Assembly: GCA_004561445.1 (NCBI GenBank)
Contig: SFVX01000002.1
Span: 1 to 55,167 of the forward strand
DNA from: a bacterium
GTDB lineage: Bacteria; Patescibacteriota; Saccharimonadia; Saccharimonadales; Saccharimonadaceae
Direction of reading: 5' to 3'
Length of the DNA: 55,167 nucleotides
Below, piece after piece: positions 41,822 to 49,396 of the stretch. Made by a program: the position numbers and the translations under genes. The notes under the pieces were generated by a model. It saw only the letters and a list, made by a program, of their open reading frames with translations. It was not told the DNA's origin and did no database searches. Each line of letters opens with the position of its first letter. The first letter of the stretch is position 1.

Positions 41822-42145
41822 ATGAAGAATATACCTAAAAGAATTTATCTGCAAATCGGTGATTTGACGGATAAGGATGATAGAAACATAGACTTCAATG
41901 AGCTATCCGATGTATGTTGGAGTAGTGAGAAGATATTCAGTACGGATATAGAGTTCATTCGTAAGCCTGATGCAGCGAGAAAGTCTATTGAGCGTATAGC
42001 TAAAGAGACGAATGGCAGAAGCAGAGCTTGCAGAAGATGCAGATACTTGATGAGATGCACTCCTGAGATTTCGGAGATATGCTGCAAAGCATTCGAAGAA
42101 GGATTTAAGAAAGGTTTTAATGAATATAAAAAGAGATTAAGATGA
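41822..42145 (+). CDS. Cys-rich small protein (107 aa)
   Basis: Begins MKNIPKRIYLQIGDLTDKDDRNIDF. A cluster CRRCRYLMRC in the second half and CCKAF nearby suggest a metal-binding site, and the end is Lys-rich (FKKGFNEYKKRLR). Begins a run of small accessory genes after the replication genes, overlapping the next by four bases. Function unknown. Confidence 0.6.
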   Translation: MKNIPKRIYLQIGDLTDKDDRNIDFNELSDVCWSSEKIFSTDIEFIRKPDAARKSIERIAKETNGRSRACRRCRYLMRCTPEISEICCKAFEEGFKKGFNEYKKRLR

Positions 42146-42456
42146 GTATGAGAGTAATGCTCCAAGAAGGAGAATACACAATAGCTGATGATTGCAGAGC
42201 AATCGTATCCAATGGAAAGGTGATGGTATTCAAGCGTAAGCAGAGAACCCTCAAAGAGACTGATTTCCGATGCAGAGATTGCGTGCATTATCATAAAGGA
42301 CAGACTTCGATAAATCAGGCAAGTTATAACTTCGGTTATATATGCGATATGAAGCCTAAAGAGGTTCGTAATACTAAGTTTATAAATCAGAAGCTATATT
42401 ATTCGGCTCTGAAATATGGCAAGATATGCGAGAATTTTGAAAGAAAGGAGGATTGA
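42142..42456 (+). CDS. putative zinc-binding small protein (104 aa)
   Basis: MSMRVMLQEGEYTIADDCRAIVSNGKVMVFKRKQRTLKETDFRCRDCVHY..., with C-x2-C-x2-H, then YNFGYICDMKP and GKICENFER. The CxxC...C...C spacing points to one zinc site. Short overlaps on both sides suggest tight co-translation. Function unknown. Confidence 0.6.
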   Translation: MSMRVMLQEGEYTIADDCRAIVSNGKVMVFKRKQRTLKETDFRCRDCVHYHKGQTSINQASYNFGYICDMKPKEVRNTKFINQKLYYSALKYGKICENFERKED

Positions 42457-42458
42457 GT

Positions 42459-42728
42459 ATGAAAAAGAAAATAAAACAAATCATCAACGAATGGCTTTGT
42501 AAACACTTTGGTCATAAGATATTTGAAGAGGTGTACGCTGTGAGGTGCGACAATCTGTTTGGTTTTCCTGAAAGTAACAGCAAAAAGGCAAAATATCTTT
42601 ATAGGATATTTATTGACGAGAGATGCGAACGTTGTGGAGCTATCAAAAGAAATATCAGCGAACCTATGCGTAGAACAGAACTCTTGAAGCAGGGTTGGTT
42701 TATATTGCAGAAAGGAGGCTCGCGATGA
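42459..42728 (+). CDS. small protein with CxxC motif (89 aa)
   Basis: Start at the ATG 42459 (MKKKIKQIINEWLCKHFGHKIFEEVYAVRC), which has an AAAGGAGG-type sequence just upstream; a TTG start six bases earlier is less likely. A basic N-terminus, a C-E-R-C-G motif (CERCGAIKRN) and a Gly-rich end (LLKQGWFILQKGGSR). Possibly a zinc ribbon. Overlaps the next gene by four bases. Confidence 0.6.
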   Translation: MKKKIKQIINEWLCKHFGHKIFEEVYAVRCDNLFGFPESNSKKAKYLYRIFIDERCERCGAIKRNISEPMRRTELLKQGWFILQKGGSR

Positions 42729-43210
42729 AAACTTATGTATTGACACTATCAAAGGTTTTTCCTGCTTATCATCGCAGAAAAGGTGAACCGACCAATTTCA
42801 GAGCAGCATTCAATGCAGGTCAGCCATTCAAGAAAGATGCAGATACATTCTGCGAGTTTCCGAAACTGCATACCATTCGGGGGAATTATGAGCTATGGGA
42901 AAAGCGTTTCGAGCAAATCGAGAGAGGAGAAGCTCAACTCTCCATCCGTCAATGGTCAGGAAAGCCATATCAAAGTAAGCAGGAAATCATCTGCAACCTC
43001 ACGAAAGCCGATGGTATCGGCATTCAGAAGATGGTGGTCGCAGGATGCGCAACTATTCATCCGAAATTCGTAGGCGAGTGTTCCGTAAATTGCAAAACCC
43101 TCGCTCATAATGATGGATTATCTGAGGTCGATTGGAGAAATTGGTTTGATAGATACGACCTGACTGAACCGCTCGCAGTCATTCATTTCACTAAATTCAG
43201 ATACCGATAA
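42725..43210 (+). CDS. ASCH/PUA-like domain protein
   Basis: 161 residues. MKTYVLTLSKVFPAYHRRKGEPTNFRAAFNAG, then KLHTIRGNYELWEKRFEQIERGEAQLSIRQWSGKPYQSKQ. The pattern of an Arg-Gly pair, then W..R, then RxWxGKPY, resembles ASCH (PUA-like) proteins of phages, which bind RNA or modified bases. A role in handling modified DNA or RNA would be an inference. Starts at 42725, overlapping the preceding gene. Confidence 0.6.
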   Translation: MKTYVLTLSKVFPAYHRRKGEPTNFRAAFNAGQPFKKDADTFCEFPKLHTIRGNYELWEKRFEQIERGEAQLSIRQWSGKPYQSKQEIICNLTKADGIGIQKMVVAGCATIHPKFVGECSVNCKTLAHNDGLSEVDWRNWFDRYDLTEPLAVIHFTKFRYR

Positions 43211-43220
43211 ATTATAGACT

Positions 43221-44105
43221 ATGGGAAAAATTGATAAAAAGCATCCGTTGCCAAAGCGGGATGAGCTTATAGAAATCACTGATAGATATTGCAGCGATAA
43301 GGTGCAGCCATCAGTAAAGGTAGGAGCATCCTATATCGTTAAAAGGACTGAGAACCTCAAAGATGGTACTTTGGTATTGGTGGTATATAGTCATTCAGAT
43401 AGCAAGAAAGAGCAACGTATAAATGCTTCTCGATTTGGTTGGATGATACTGACCCAAGATATATTGAAAGAGAGAGCTTTTATAGAAGAGTGCAAGAGAG
43501 ATACCCAAGAGATACAGGATAAATTCTCTTTTGATGAACATATCTTTATAGCTTTCGTACCTCTTATATTCGCACATCTTGCTTTCTATTACGCAGGTAA
43601 ATGCAGACGATACGCAGCCGATAAAAGAATATCCATCTTGAAGAAGCTCGGAAGAGCCTATGATGCTTTGGAAAGAGAGTATGATACAGAGATAGGTAAA
43701 GACCTCGATTATAAACATAGGCAGAATATCAAGGATGAAGCAATGCGCTTCATCGAAGAGTATCAGAAGGATTTCCAAATACTATGGTTATCCGTAAACC
43801 AAGAGTTCAAAAAGAAGATGCCTGAATGGCCGTACAGCGATATGCGAAGCGAGGCTATCTGTGGAATGATAATGATTGACCTGTATAATGAGCATAATAA
43901 GAGCGTAGATGCGTTGATAGCGTCTCGGCTTGGAGGATGCAAGAATAGCGTCAAGAACCCGAAGATAGAGGCTCTATATTCAATCCTCGATGCTTATGCA
44001 GGAGAGGTAGGCAAATTTGATTTTCAAGAAAAGAATGTGCAGCTTGCAAAAGCGGTCATTCGTAATAGAGTTCAACAAATAAATTTTCAAATCACAAAAG
44101 ATTAG
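43221..44105 (+). CDS. hypothetical protein (294 aa)
   Basis: Soluble, helical, mixed charge: MGKIDKKHPLPKRDELIEITDRYCSDKV, TLVLVVYSHSDSKKEQRINASRFGWMIL, then IFIAFVPLIFAHLAFYYAGKCRR (a short hydrophobic segment that might be an amphipathic or membrane-touching helix), and a long helical C-terminus with MPEWPYSDMRSEAICGMIMIDLYN. I do not recognise a family. It lies between the ASCH-like and MazG genes. Confidence 0.6.
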   Translation: MGKIDKKHPLPKRDELIEITDRYCSDKVQPSVKVGASYIVKRTENLKDGTLVLVVYSHSDSKKEQRINASRFGWMILTQDILKERAFIEECKRDTQEIQDKFSFDEHIFIAFVPLIFAHLAFYYAGKCRRYAADKRISILKKLGRAYDALEREYDTEIGKDLDYKHRQNIKDEAMRFIEEYQKDFQILWLSVNQEFKKKMPEWPYSDMRSEAICGMIMIDLYNEHNKSVDALIASRLGGCKNSVKNPKIEALYSILDAYAGEVGKFDFQEKNVQLAKAVIRNRVQQINFQITKD

Positions 44106-44107
44106 CT

Positions 44108-44458
44108 ATGACAGTTAATGAGTACCAAGAGGCAGCATTGACAACTGCCGTCTATCCCGAACAATTCAGAGTTATTTATCCTGCCCTCGGAATGAATGGA
44201 GAAGCAGGAGAGGTTGCCGACAAGGTTAAGAAAGTCATCCGTGATACGGTGCTTTTGGTTGACGCAAAGGGTGCTATCGTTCTTCCTGACGACAAGCGGA
44301 TTGAGCTTGCAAAAGAGATTGGCGATGTGTTATGGTATTGTGCGACCCTTGCCAACGACCTCGGAATGAAGCTCGAAGATGTAGCACAGATGAATATCGA
44401 TAAGCTAAAGTCTCGCCAAGAAAGAGGCAAGCTATCAGGCTCAGGAGATAATAGATAA
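44108..44458 (+). CDS. MazG-like nucleotide pyrophosphohydrolase
   Basis: 116 residues. GEAGEVADKVKK and LAKEIGDVLWYCATLANDLGMKLEDVAQMNIDKLKSRQERG carry the MazG pattern (two acidic metal-binding pairs, E..E and E..D). Hydrolyses NTPs or dNTPs, or (p)ppGpp-like nucleotides, and phage copies can remove alarmones or odd nucleotides. Such a gene in a phage making modified bases might help clean the pool, but this is inference. Confidence 0.85.
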   Translation: MTVNEYQEAALTTAVYPEQFRVIYPALGMNGEAGEVADKVKKVIRDTVLLVDAKGAIVLPDDKRIELAKEIGDVLWYCATLANDLGMKLEDVAQMNIDKLKSRQERGKLSGSGDNR

Positions 44459-44486
44459 ACCAAGTTTAATAATTAAAACAATCATT

Positions 44487-44927
44487 ATGGCAAATTGGAT
44501 TGAAACGAAAGTCAGATACGAAAAGACTTTAGAGAATGGTATGCAGAAGATGGTGAACGAACCATATTTGGTTGATGCTCTCAGCTTCTCAGAAGCAGAA
44601 GCTCGTATTACCGAAGAAATCACTCCGTATATGCAGGGAGATTTCAGCGTATCAGCAGTGAAGAGAACCAATATCTCAGAGATATTTTTCAATGAAGATA
44701 CCTCTGCTGATAAATACTACAAGATTAAGGCAGCGTATATATCTATCAACGAGAGAACGCTTGCAGAGAAGCGTAGTAATACAAACTATCTCGTTCAAGC
44801 AAAAGATTTGGTCGATGCGCTGAATAGCTTTCAGGCAGGAATGAAAGGAACTATGGCTGATTACGAGATAGTCAGCGTTTCAGAGACCGCAATAATGGAT
44901 GTATATTCATATAAGCCTAAAGAATGA
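44487..44927 (+). CDS. DUF4494 family protein
   Basis: 146 residues, beginning MANWIETKVRYEKTLENGMQKMVNEPYLVDALSFSEAEARITEEI, a pattern I recognise from DUF4494, common in Bacteroidetes phages and hosts. Function unknown; soluble alpha/beta. Overlaps the next small gene by four bases. Confidence 0.85.
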   Translation: MANWIETKVRYEKTLENGMQKMVNEPYLVDALSFSEAEARITEEITPYMQGDFSVSAVKRTNISEIFFNEDTSADKYYKIKAAYISINERTLAEKRSNTNYLVQAKDLVDALNSFQAGMKGTMADYEIVSVSETAIMDVYSYKPKE

Positions 44928-45130
44928 ATGCTAAGCAGTTCTTCGACAGAGTAACGATAATGCGGAAGTATCAGAAAGAGTACTTCCGCACTCGTTCACA
45001 AGCAGCTCTAAAGCTAAGTAAGGCTTTGGAGCTTGAGATTGATGCAGAGATAACAAGGGTAAATGCTCTTATGGAAAAAGAGCATAAAGAACCAATTCAA
45101 AAAAATCTATTCGAGGAGGACCTGAAATGA
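44924..45130 (+). CDS. small hypothetical protein (68 aa)
   Basis: MNAKQFFDRVTIMRKYQKEYFRTRSQAALKLSKALELEIDAEITRV, a helical basic protein with a coiled-coil-like C-terminus. ATGA overlap with the DUF4494 gene and four-base overlap with the next. Function unknown. Confidence 0.6.
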   Translation: MNAKQFFDRVTIMRKYQKEYFRTRSQAALKLSKALELEIDAEITRVNALMEKEHKEPIQKNLFEEDLK

Positions 45131-45420
45131 CTATATCGGATGAGAATACTTATTGCGGTGAATGCCCAATTTTCAAGCACGAAGATGCGGATGGATATGG
45201 CTTTTGCAACCTGAGCCATCGAGAGCAGAGATGTGATGATATATGCAGCTTCCTGACATTCGATTTTGATATGACAAGGGAGCAGACCGTTAAGGTGCTT
45301 CATCTTGCACAGAAATGGAGAAGAGGAAGTAAGCAGAAAATGTTGCCGCCACGCTTATTCGGATTGGCTATTGATAACGCTATAAGAGAGCTAAGAAAAA
45401 TTAATAATAGTAGTAAATAA
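45127..45420 (+). CDS. Cys-rich protein (97 aa)
   Basis: MTISDENTYCGECPIFKHEDADGYGFCNLSHREQRCDDICSF: C-x2-C, C and C-x3-C spacing, a likely small metal-binding N-terminus, then a helical basic half (REQTVKVLHLAQKWRRGSKQKMLPP). Phage proteins of this kind often bind nucleic acid. Unknown function. Confidence 0.6.
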   Translation: MTISDENTYCGECPIFKHEDADGYGFCNLSHREQRCDDICSFLTFDFDMTREQTVKVLHLAQKWRRGSKQKMLPPRLFGLAIDNAIRELRKINNSSK

Positions 45421-45458
45421 AGAAGTATAAATATATATAATAATTAAACATCGTAGAT

Positions 45459-45896
45459 ATGGCTTCATTAAATCAAGCAACGATTATTGGTTATGTGGGC
45501 GATGTGCCGAAAATATCCAATACTCAAAACGGAAGAAAGGTGGCAAGCTTTGCAATAGCGACCACAGAAAAAGGATATACCTCCAAATCAGGAGTTCAAT
45601 ATCCTGATAGAACCGAATGGCACAACATAGTATTGTGGGGAAATCTTGCAGAGATAGCAGAGAAATATCTGCGCAAGGGTAGTTCCGTATTCATTCAAGG
45701 GAAGATGCGCACTCGGTCTTATGATGATAAGAACGGAGTAAAGAGATATATCACTGAGATAGAGGGTGAGACTATGCAGATGCTCGACCGTAGAGCTGAT
45801 AACGCTACCTCTCCTTCAATACAGAATAATGTGCAGCCTGCGTACAGCAATCAGCAGACACAAGTATCTCAGAAAGATGATGATTTGCCATTCTGA
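45459..45896 (+). CDS. ssb: single-stranded DNA-binding protein
   Basis: 145 residues. Standard SSB start MASLNQATIIGYVGDVPKISNTQNGRKVASFAIATTE, OB-fold, a linker rich in Gln, and the acidic tip DDDLPF that recruits partner enzymes. Coats phage single strands in replication and recombination, together with RecT. Confidence 0.95.
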   Translation: MASLNQATIIGYVGDVPKISNTQNGRKVASFAIATTEKGYTSKSGVQYPDRTEWHNIVLWGNLAEIAEKYLRKGSSVFIQGKMRTRSYDDKNGVKRYITEIEGETMQMLDRRADNATSPSIQNNVQPAYSNQQTQVSQKDDDLPF

Positions 45897-45901
45897 TAGC
45901 G

Positions 45902-46249
45902 ATGAGACATCAAGAGAGTATCATTCAGCAGAATTGTGTTCGATGGTTTAGGCTTCAATTTCCAAAGCTATCAAGGCTGTTATTCGCTGTGCCAAATGGA
46001 GGAGCAAGAAGACCGATAGAGGGAAAGATAATGAAAGCAGAGGGAACGCTCGCAGGTGTTTCAGACCTTATTCTACTCTATCCTTCTAAAGGCTTCCACG
46101 CTCTGTGCATTGAGATGAAAACAGAGAAAGGGAGGCAGCAGCCATCGCAAAAATTATTTCAGAGAGCAGTTGAAGAAATGGGTTATAAATACATCATATG
46201 TCGCTCATTTGAGGCATTTATGGATGAAATTAGAGCCTATTTGAAGTGA
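45902..46249 (+). CDS. VRR-NUC-type nuclease
   Basis: 115 residues. FAVPNGGARRPIEGKIMKAEGTLAGVSDLILLYP, then CIEMKTEKGRQQPSQKLFQRAVEEMG: the VRR-NUC (PD-(D/E)xK) motifs G...G..D and E.K...G..S..Q are all present. Small phage versions act as Holliday-junction or structure-specific nucleases. Five bases after the SSB gene; followed by a terminator/promoter hairpin. Confidence 0.85.
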   Translation: MRHQESIIQQNCVRWFRLQFPKLSRLLFAVPNGGARRPIEGKIMKAEGTLAGVSDLILLYPSKGFHALCIEMKTEKGRQQPSQKLFQRAVEEMGYKYIICRSFEAFMDEIRAYLK

Positions 46250-46267
46250 AAATTATTTTTTTATCTT

Positions 46268-46305
46268 AAAAGAGTGCTTTTTAGGCACTCTTTTTTGTAC
46301 CTTTG
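46268..46305 (+). promoter_or_regulatory. terminator-like hairpin overlapping a regulated promoter
   Basis: AAAAGAGTGC (46268-46277), loop TTTTTAG, GCACTCTTTT (46285-46294) followed by T's is a good Rho-independent terminator for the preceding operon. Its core GTGCTTTTTAGGCAC (46274-46288) is the regulatory palindrome, and 9 nt later is the -7 box TACCTTTG (46298-46305), with TAGC. It starts the DNA-modification and packaging operon. No TTG at -33. Confidence 0.65.
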
Positions 46306-46337
46306 TAGCAGATATATCTTTATAAATCAATTCATAT

Positions 46338-46958
46338 ATGAAAGAAGAAGAAAAAATAACTCAGGCAGTAATCGATACGAAATATATATCGATTGAGATG
46401 TCTCAGCTCGAACCTAACGAAGGTCAGCTTGATGGACTTCCTGCCAACCCTCGTGAGATTAAAAAGGAGAAGCTTGAACTCTTGAAAGAGAATATTCAGA
46501 AGTACCCCGAAATGCTCAAATTACGAGGTCTGATTGTTTATCCTATTGAAGATGGAAAATACATCATCATCGGTGGTAATATGCGTTATCAAGCGATGAG
46601 AGAGCTTGGCTTCTCTAATGCACCTTGTATCGTTATTCCGAAAGATACATCTGTAGAGCATCTAAAAGCCTATACTATACTTGACAACAACGGCTTCGGT
46701 AAATGGGATTGGGAAAGCCTTGCTAATGAATGGGAGACCTCAGAACTTGAAGATTGGGGACTTGACCTGCCTATCCAAGAGAGCGAAATCAATATGGATG
46801 AGTTCTTTGATGGCGTAGGAAACGAAGACGAAAAATCTAAAGGAGAGAAGTTGACCGTATCAATCCCTGATGAGCTTGCAGAAAAGAAAGACGAAATCAA
46901 ATCTCTCATTGAAACAGCTCTATCATCCGAAGATTTCAGCGGCATCAAAGTGAAGTAA
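46338..46958 (+). CDS. ParB/sulfiredoxin-like domain protein, candidate DNA-modification partner
   Basis: 206 residues. N-terminal region with PNEGQLDGLPANPREIKKEKLELLKENIQKYPEMLKLRGLIVYPIEDGKYIIIGGNMRYQAMRELG is the ParB/Srx nucleotide-binding fold (GGNMRYQAM in place of GERRxRA). The C-terminus is acidic and helical (DEFFDGVGNEDEKSKG). It is first in the operon with dpdA. In the bacterial dpd system a ParB-domain protein (DpdB) works with DpdA, so a similar role is possible; ParB-type proteins also lie near terminases in unmodified phages, which keeps the call open. Confidence 0.6.
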   Translation: MKEEEKITQAVIDTKYISIEMSQLEPNEGQLDGLPANPREIKKEKLELLKENIQKYPEMLKLRGLIVYPIEDGKYIIIGGNMRYQAMRELGFSNAPCIVIPKDTSVEHLKAYTILDNNGFGKWDWESLANEWETSELEDWGLDLPIQESEINMDEFFDGVGNEDEKSKGEKLTVSIPDELAEKKDEIKSLIETALSSEDFSGIKVK

Positions 46959-47028
46959 TAGCCTACGGTTGGATAATTATCTAAATAGTATATAATATAA
47001 TAAATATAAAACTATAGATGGTAATATA

Positions 47029-47100
47029 ATGAAGATTTGTCTTGCCGCTCCGCTCGTTAATCATTCATTATTATGTACGGGGGGGGGTAAAACATATTGA
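47029..47100 (+). CDS. short reading frame with a G9 tract before dpdA
   Basis: MKICLAAPLVNHSLLCTGGG then KTY and stop. Its first bases resemble the starts at 47138, 47198 and 47249 (all MK[IV]). A run of nine G (47079-47087) lies inside it; a loss of one G would join this frame to the dpdA frame. Probably a decayed copy of the gene start rather than a functional gene. Confidence 0.3.
   Translation: MKICLAAPLVNHSLLCTGGGKTY
47079..47087 (+). repeat. homopolymer G9 tract
   Basis: Nine G in an otherwise AT-rich phage genome. Such tracts slip during replication; with 8 G the frame starting at 47029 joins the dpdA frame, and with 10 G the ATG at 47073 does. Can also be a sequencing artefact. Confidence 0.6.
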
Positions 47101-47137
47101 TAACCAATCGGATAACAAGATTAAGAATGTATTTCTT

Positions 47138-48031
47138 ATGAAGATATTTCTCGCAGGAGGCATCAGTGGAAATCTAAGAGATTTTTGGTCTAAGGTTATG
47201 AAAATATATTGTGCATCCCCTCGGGACCGAGGGGAGGTGATTGAGGCTATGAAAGTATTTATTGCAGGCGACAACAATAAAAAGAAGATACTTCGAGAAA
47301 ATCTATTCGGTTCTGATTTTCTTGCAGGAGAGAATGCGCTAAAAGGTATCAATGTTCTTGAGAGCTTTTATTATCTCAGAAAGAACGAGGAATTTATGAC
47401 GCTTGTCAAGCACTTCGGGTCTTTCTTGCTTGATAGTGGTGCTTTCACGTTCATGTCAGGCTCTCACAAAGGAGCTATTAATTGGGATGAGTATGTCGAA
47501 GAATATGCAGCATTCATAAATCGCCATAAGGTAGAATTATTCTTTGAGCTTGATATTGATAGTGTAGTTGGGATAAAAGAGGTTGAACGGCTCAGAGAGA
47601 AACTTGAAGCTCTGACAGGAAAGAAGCCTATCCCTGTATGGCATAAAAACAGAGGGAAAGAATACTTCATACGAATGTGCGAAGAATATCCCTATGTCGC
47701 CATCGGAGGAATTGTGACGAAAGAGATACCACGAAAGATATACGAGAAAGCTTTTCCTTGGTTCATTAAGACCGCCCACGAGCATAAATGCAAGATACAC
47801 GGATTGGGATATACCACTATTGCAAACTTGCATAAATACCATTTTGATAGCGTAGATAGCACAGCTTGGCTATACGGCAATCGTGGCGGCTATCTCTATA
47901 AATTCAATCCAAAGACAGGGCTGATGGAGCAAATGAGCAAAGATGGTTGCCGACTAAAATCAAGAGAAGGAGCTGTCAATAACTTCAATGAGTGGGTCAA
48001 GTTCGGAATGTATGCAGAGAAATTCCTATAA
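47138..48031 (+). CDS. dpdA: DpdA-like 7-deazaguanine transglycosylase for DNA
   Basis: 297 residues from 47138, 260 from the ATG at 47249. The body from MKVFIAGDNNKKKILREN on matches the TGT-like DpdA group: FLLDSGAFTFMSGSHKGAINWDEYVEEYAAF, FFELDIDSVVG, PVWHKNRGKEYFIRMCEEYPYVAIGGIV, KIHGLGYTT and FDSVDSTAWLYGNRGG, including Asp residues expected to be catalytic (DSGAF, ELDID). It would exchange guanine in DNA for preQ0 or a derivative. The following genes make that substrate. The upstream 110 bases carry two further MKI-type starts and a perfect palindrome (47217-47234), so the true start is uncertain; I favour 47249 biologically but report the longest sensible ATG. Confidence 0.75.
   Translation: MKIFLAGGISGNLRDFWSKVMKIYCASPRDRGEVIEAMKVFIAGDNNKKKILRENLFGSDFLAGENALKGINVLESFYYLRKNEEFMTLVKHFGSFLLDSGAFTFMSGSHKGAINWDEYVEEYAAFINRHKVELFFELDIDSVVGIKEVERLREKLEALTGKKPIPVWHKNRGKEYFIRMCEEYPYVAIGGIVTKEIPRKIYEKAFPWFIKTAHEHKCKIHGLGYTTIANLHKYHFDSVDSTAWLYGNRGGYLYKFNPKTGLMEQMSKDGCRLKSREGAVNNFNEWVKFGMYAEKFL
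47217..47234 (+). other. GC-rich perfect palindrome near the dpdA start
   Basis: CCCCTCGG GA CCGAGGGG, perfect inverted repeat, 14 bases before the ATG at 47249. Unusual GC content for the area. Could be a translational hairpin or a remnant of a recombination event. Confidence 0.5.
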
Positions 48032-48078
48032 CTCCGACCGCTATATAAAAAGCATTGTTTCACCAAAATTATATTGAC

Positions 48079-48735
48079 ATGAAGAATAGTTTAATCATCT
48101 TATCAGGAGGTATGGATAGCGTTACCCTCCTGCATTATCGTAAAGAGAATATAGCTCTTGCGGTCACATTCGACTATGGCAGTAATCATAACAAGAGGGA
48201 AGCCGAATACGCTGCCTATCATTGCGAGCAGCTCGGTATCGAGCATATTGTGATACCTCTTGCTTTTATTCACGACTACTTCACAAGTTCTCTCTTGCAG
48301 GGAGCAGAAGCTATTCCTGAGGGTCATTACGCAGCTGAAAATATGAAATCTACCGTTGTGCCCTTCCGAAATGGCATTATGCTTTCCATTGCTTGCGGAC
48401 TTGCAGAAAGCAGAGGATTAGAAAAGGTGCTTATTGCCAACCATCACGGAGACCACGCAATCTATCCCGACTGCCGTCAGTCATTCATTAGTGCTATGGA
48501 AGCAGCTATGATGAGCGGTACTTACAAGCACGTGGGCATCGATGCTCCTTTTACAGGTATCAGTAAAACCGATATTGCTAAGATTGGCAAGAAGCTCGGT
48601 ATTGATTATTCTAAAACCTATTCCTGCTACAAAGGTGGAGAGAAACATTGCGGCAAGTGCGGAACTTGCGTAGAGCGCAAGGAAGCTCTTCACGATGCAG
48701 GAATACAAGACCCGACCGAGTATGAAGAAGACTAA
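48079..48735 (+). CDS. queC: 7-cyano-7-deazaguanine (preQ0) synthase QueC
   Basis: 218 residues from the ATG at 48079. PP-loop SGGMDS (9-14), and the zinc-binding C-terminus YSCYKGGEKHCGKCGTCVERKEAL. Converts 7-carboxy-7-deazaguanine to preQ0 with ATP and ammonia. Third in the pathway here after FolE, QueD and QueE, which lie downstream in the same operon. Overlaps the YhhQ gene (ATG at 48722). Confidence 0.95.
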   Translation: MKNSLIILSGGMDSVTLLHYRKENIALAVTFDYGSNHNKREAEYAAYHCEQLGIEHIVIPLAFIHDYFTSSLLQGAEAIPEGHYAAENMKSTVVPFRNGIMLSIACGLAESRGLEKVLIANHHGDHAIYPDCRQSFISAMEAAMMSGTYKHVGIDAPFTGISKTDIAKIGKKLGIDYSKTYSCYKGGEKHCGKCGTCVERKEALHDAGIQDPTEYEED

Positions 48736-49372
48736 TTCAAATCTCATCACGCTGAATGTGGTGTTCGTAGTGTGCCTTATAGTTGCCAATGTAGTAACTG
48801 CTAAGGTTATTGATACAGGATTGAGTATATCAGGAACTCCGATACTCATTCCTGGTGCGGCTCTCACTTATGCAATGACCTTTCTTTGCACAGATATTAT
48901 CGGCGAGATATGGGGAAAGGAAGAAGCAAATAAAGCTGTTTGGAGAGGTTTCTTTGCTCAGATGATTGCTTTATTGCTTATCCTGCTGACGCAGTTCCTA
49001 CCGCCTTATAACGAAGAAATGCAGCACTCTTATGAGATGCTTTTAGGTCAGACTCCGATGTTTGTTTTAGGTTCGCTTGTTGCGTATCTGTGTTCTCAGA
49101 AGTGGGATGTTTGGATATTCCATAAAGTGAGAGATATATTTTGCGCTGACCCTGAATTTCGATGGATATGGAATAATATATCAACCTTCACATCTCAAAT
49201 CATCGATACAGCGATATATATATCAATCGCTTTCGGTTTGGGATTAGGATGGTTTTTCCAAGACGGAGGAATTAAGCTCACTCTATGTATGATACTTGGG
49301 CAATATCTGCTAAAAGCAGGATTGGCAGTTCTCGATACTCCTTTCTTCTACCTATTCACGAGAAAAAAATAA
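48722..49372 (+). CDS. yhhQ: queuosine precursor transporter YhhQ (VUT family)
   Basis: 216 residues from the ATG at 48722, inside queC's last codons. Several hydrophobic segments (about 10-27, 34-50, 68-90, 105-125, 150-175, 185-205), including LNVVFVVCLIVANVVTAKV and GAALTYAMTFLCTDIIGEIWG, typical of VUT family members that import preQ0/preQ1. Imports 7-deazaguanine precursors across the inner membrane, duplicating the de novo route next door. Confidence 0.9.
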   Translation: MKKTNSNLITLNVVFVVCLIVANVVTAKVIDTGLSISGTPILIPGAALTYAMTFLCTDIIGEIWGKEEANKAVWRGFFAQMIALLLILLTQFLPPYNEEMQHSYEMLLGQTPMFVLGSLVAYLCSQKWDVWIFHKVRDIFCADPEFRWIWNNISTFTSQIIDTAIYISIAFGLGLGWFFQDGGIKLTLCMILGQYLLKAGLAVLDTPFFYLFTRKK

Positions 49373-49396
49373 ATCAATAAATAAACTTAGTTTACT

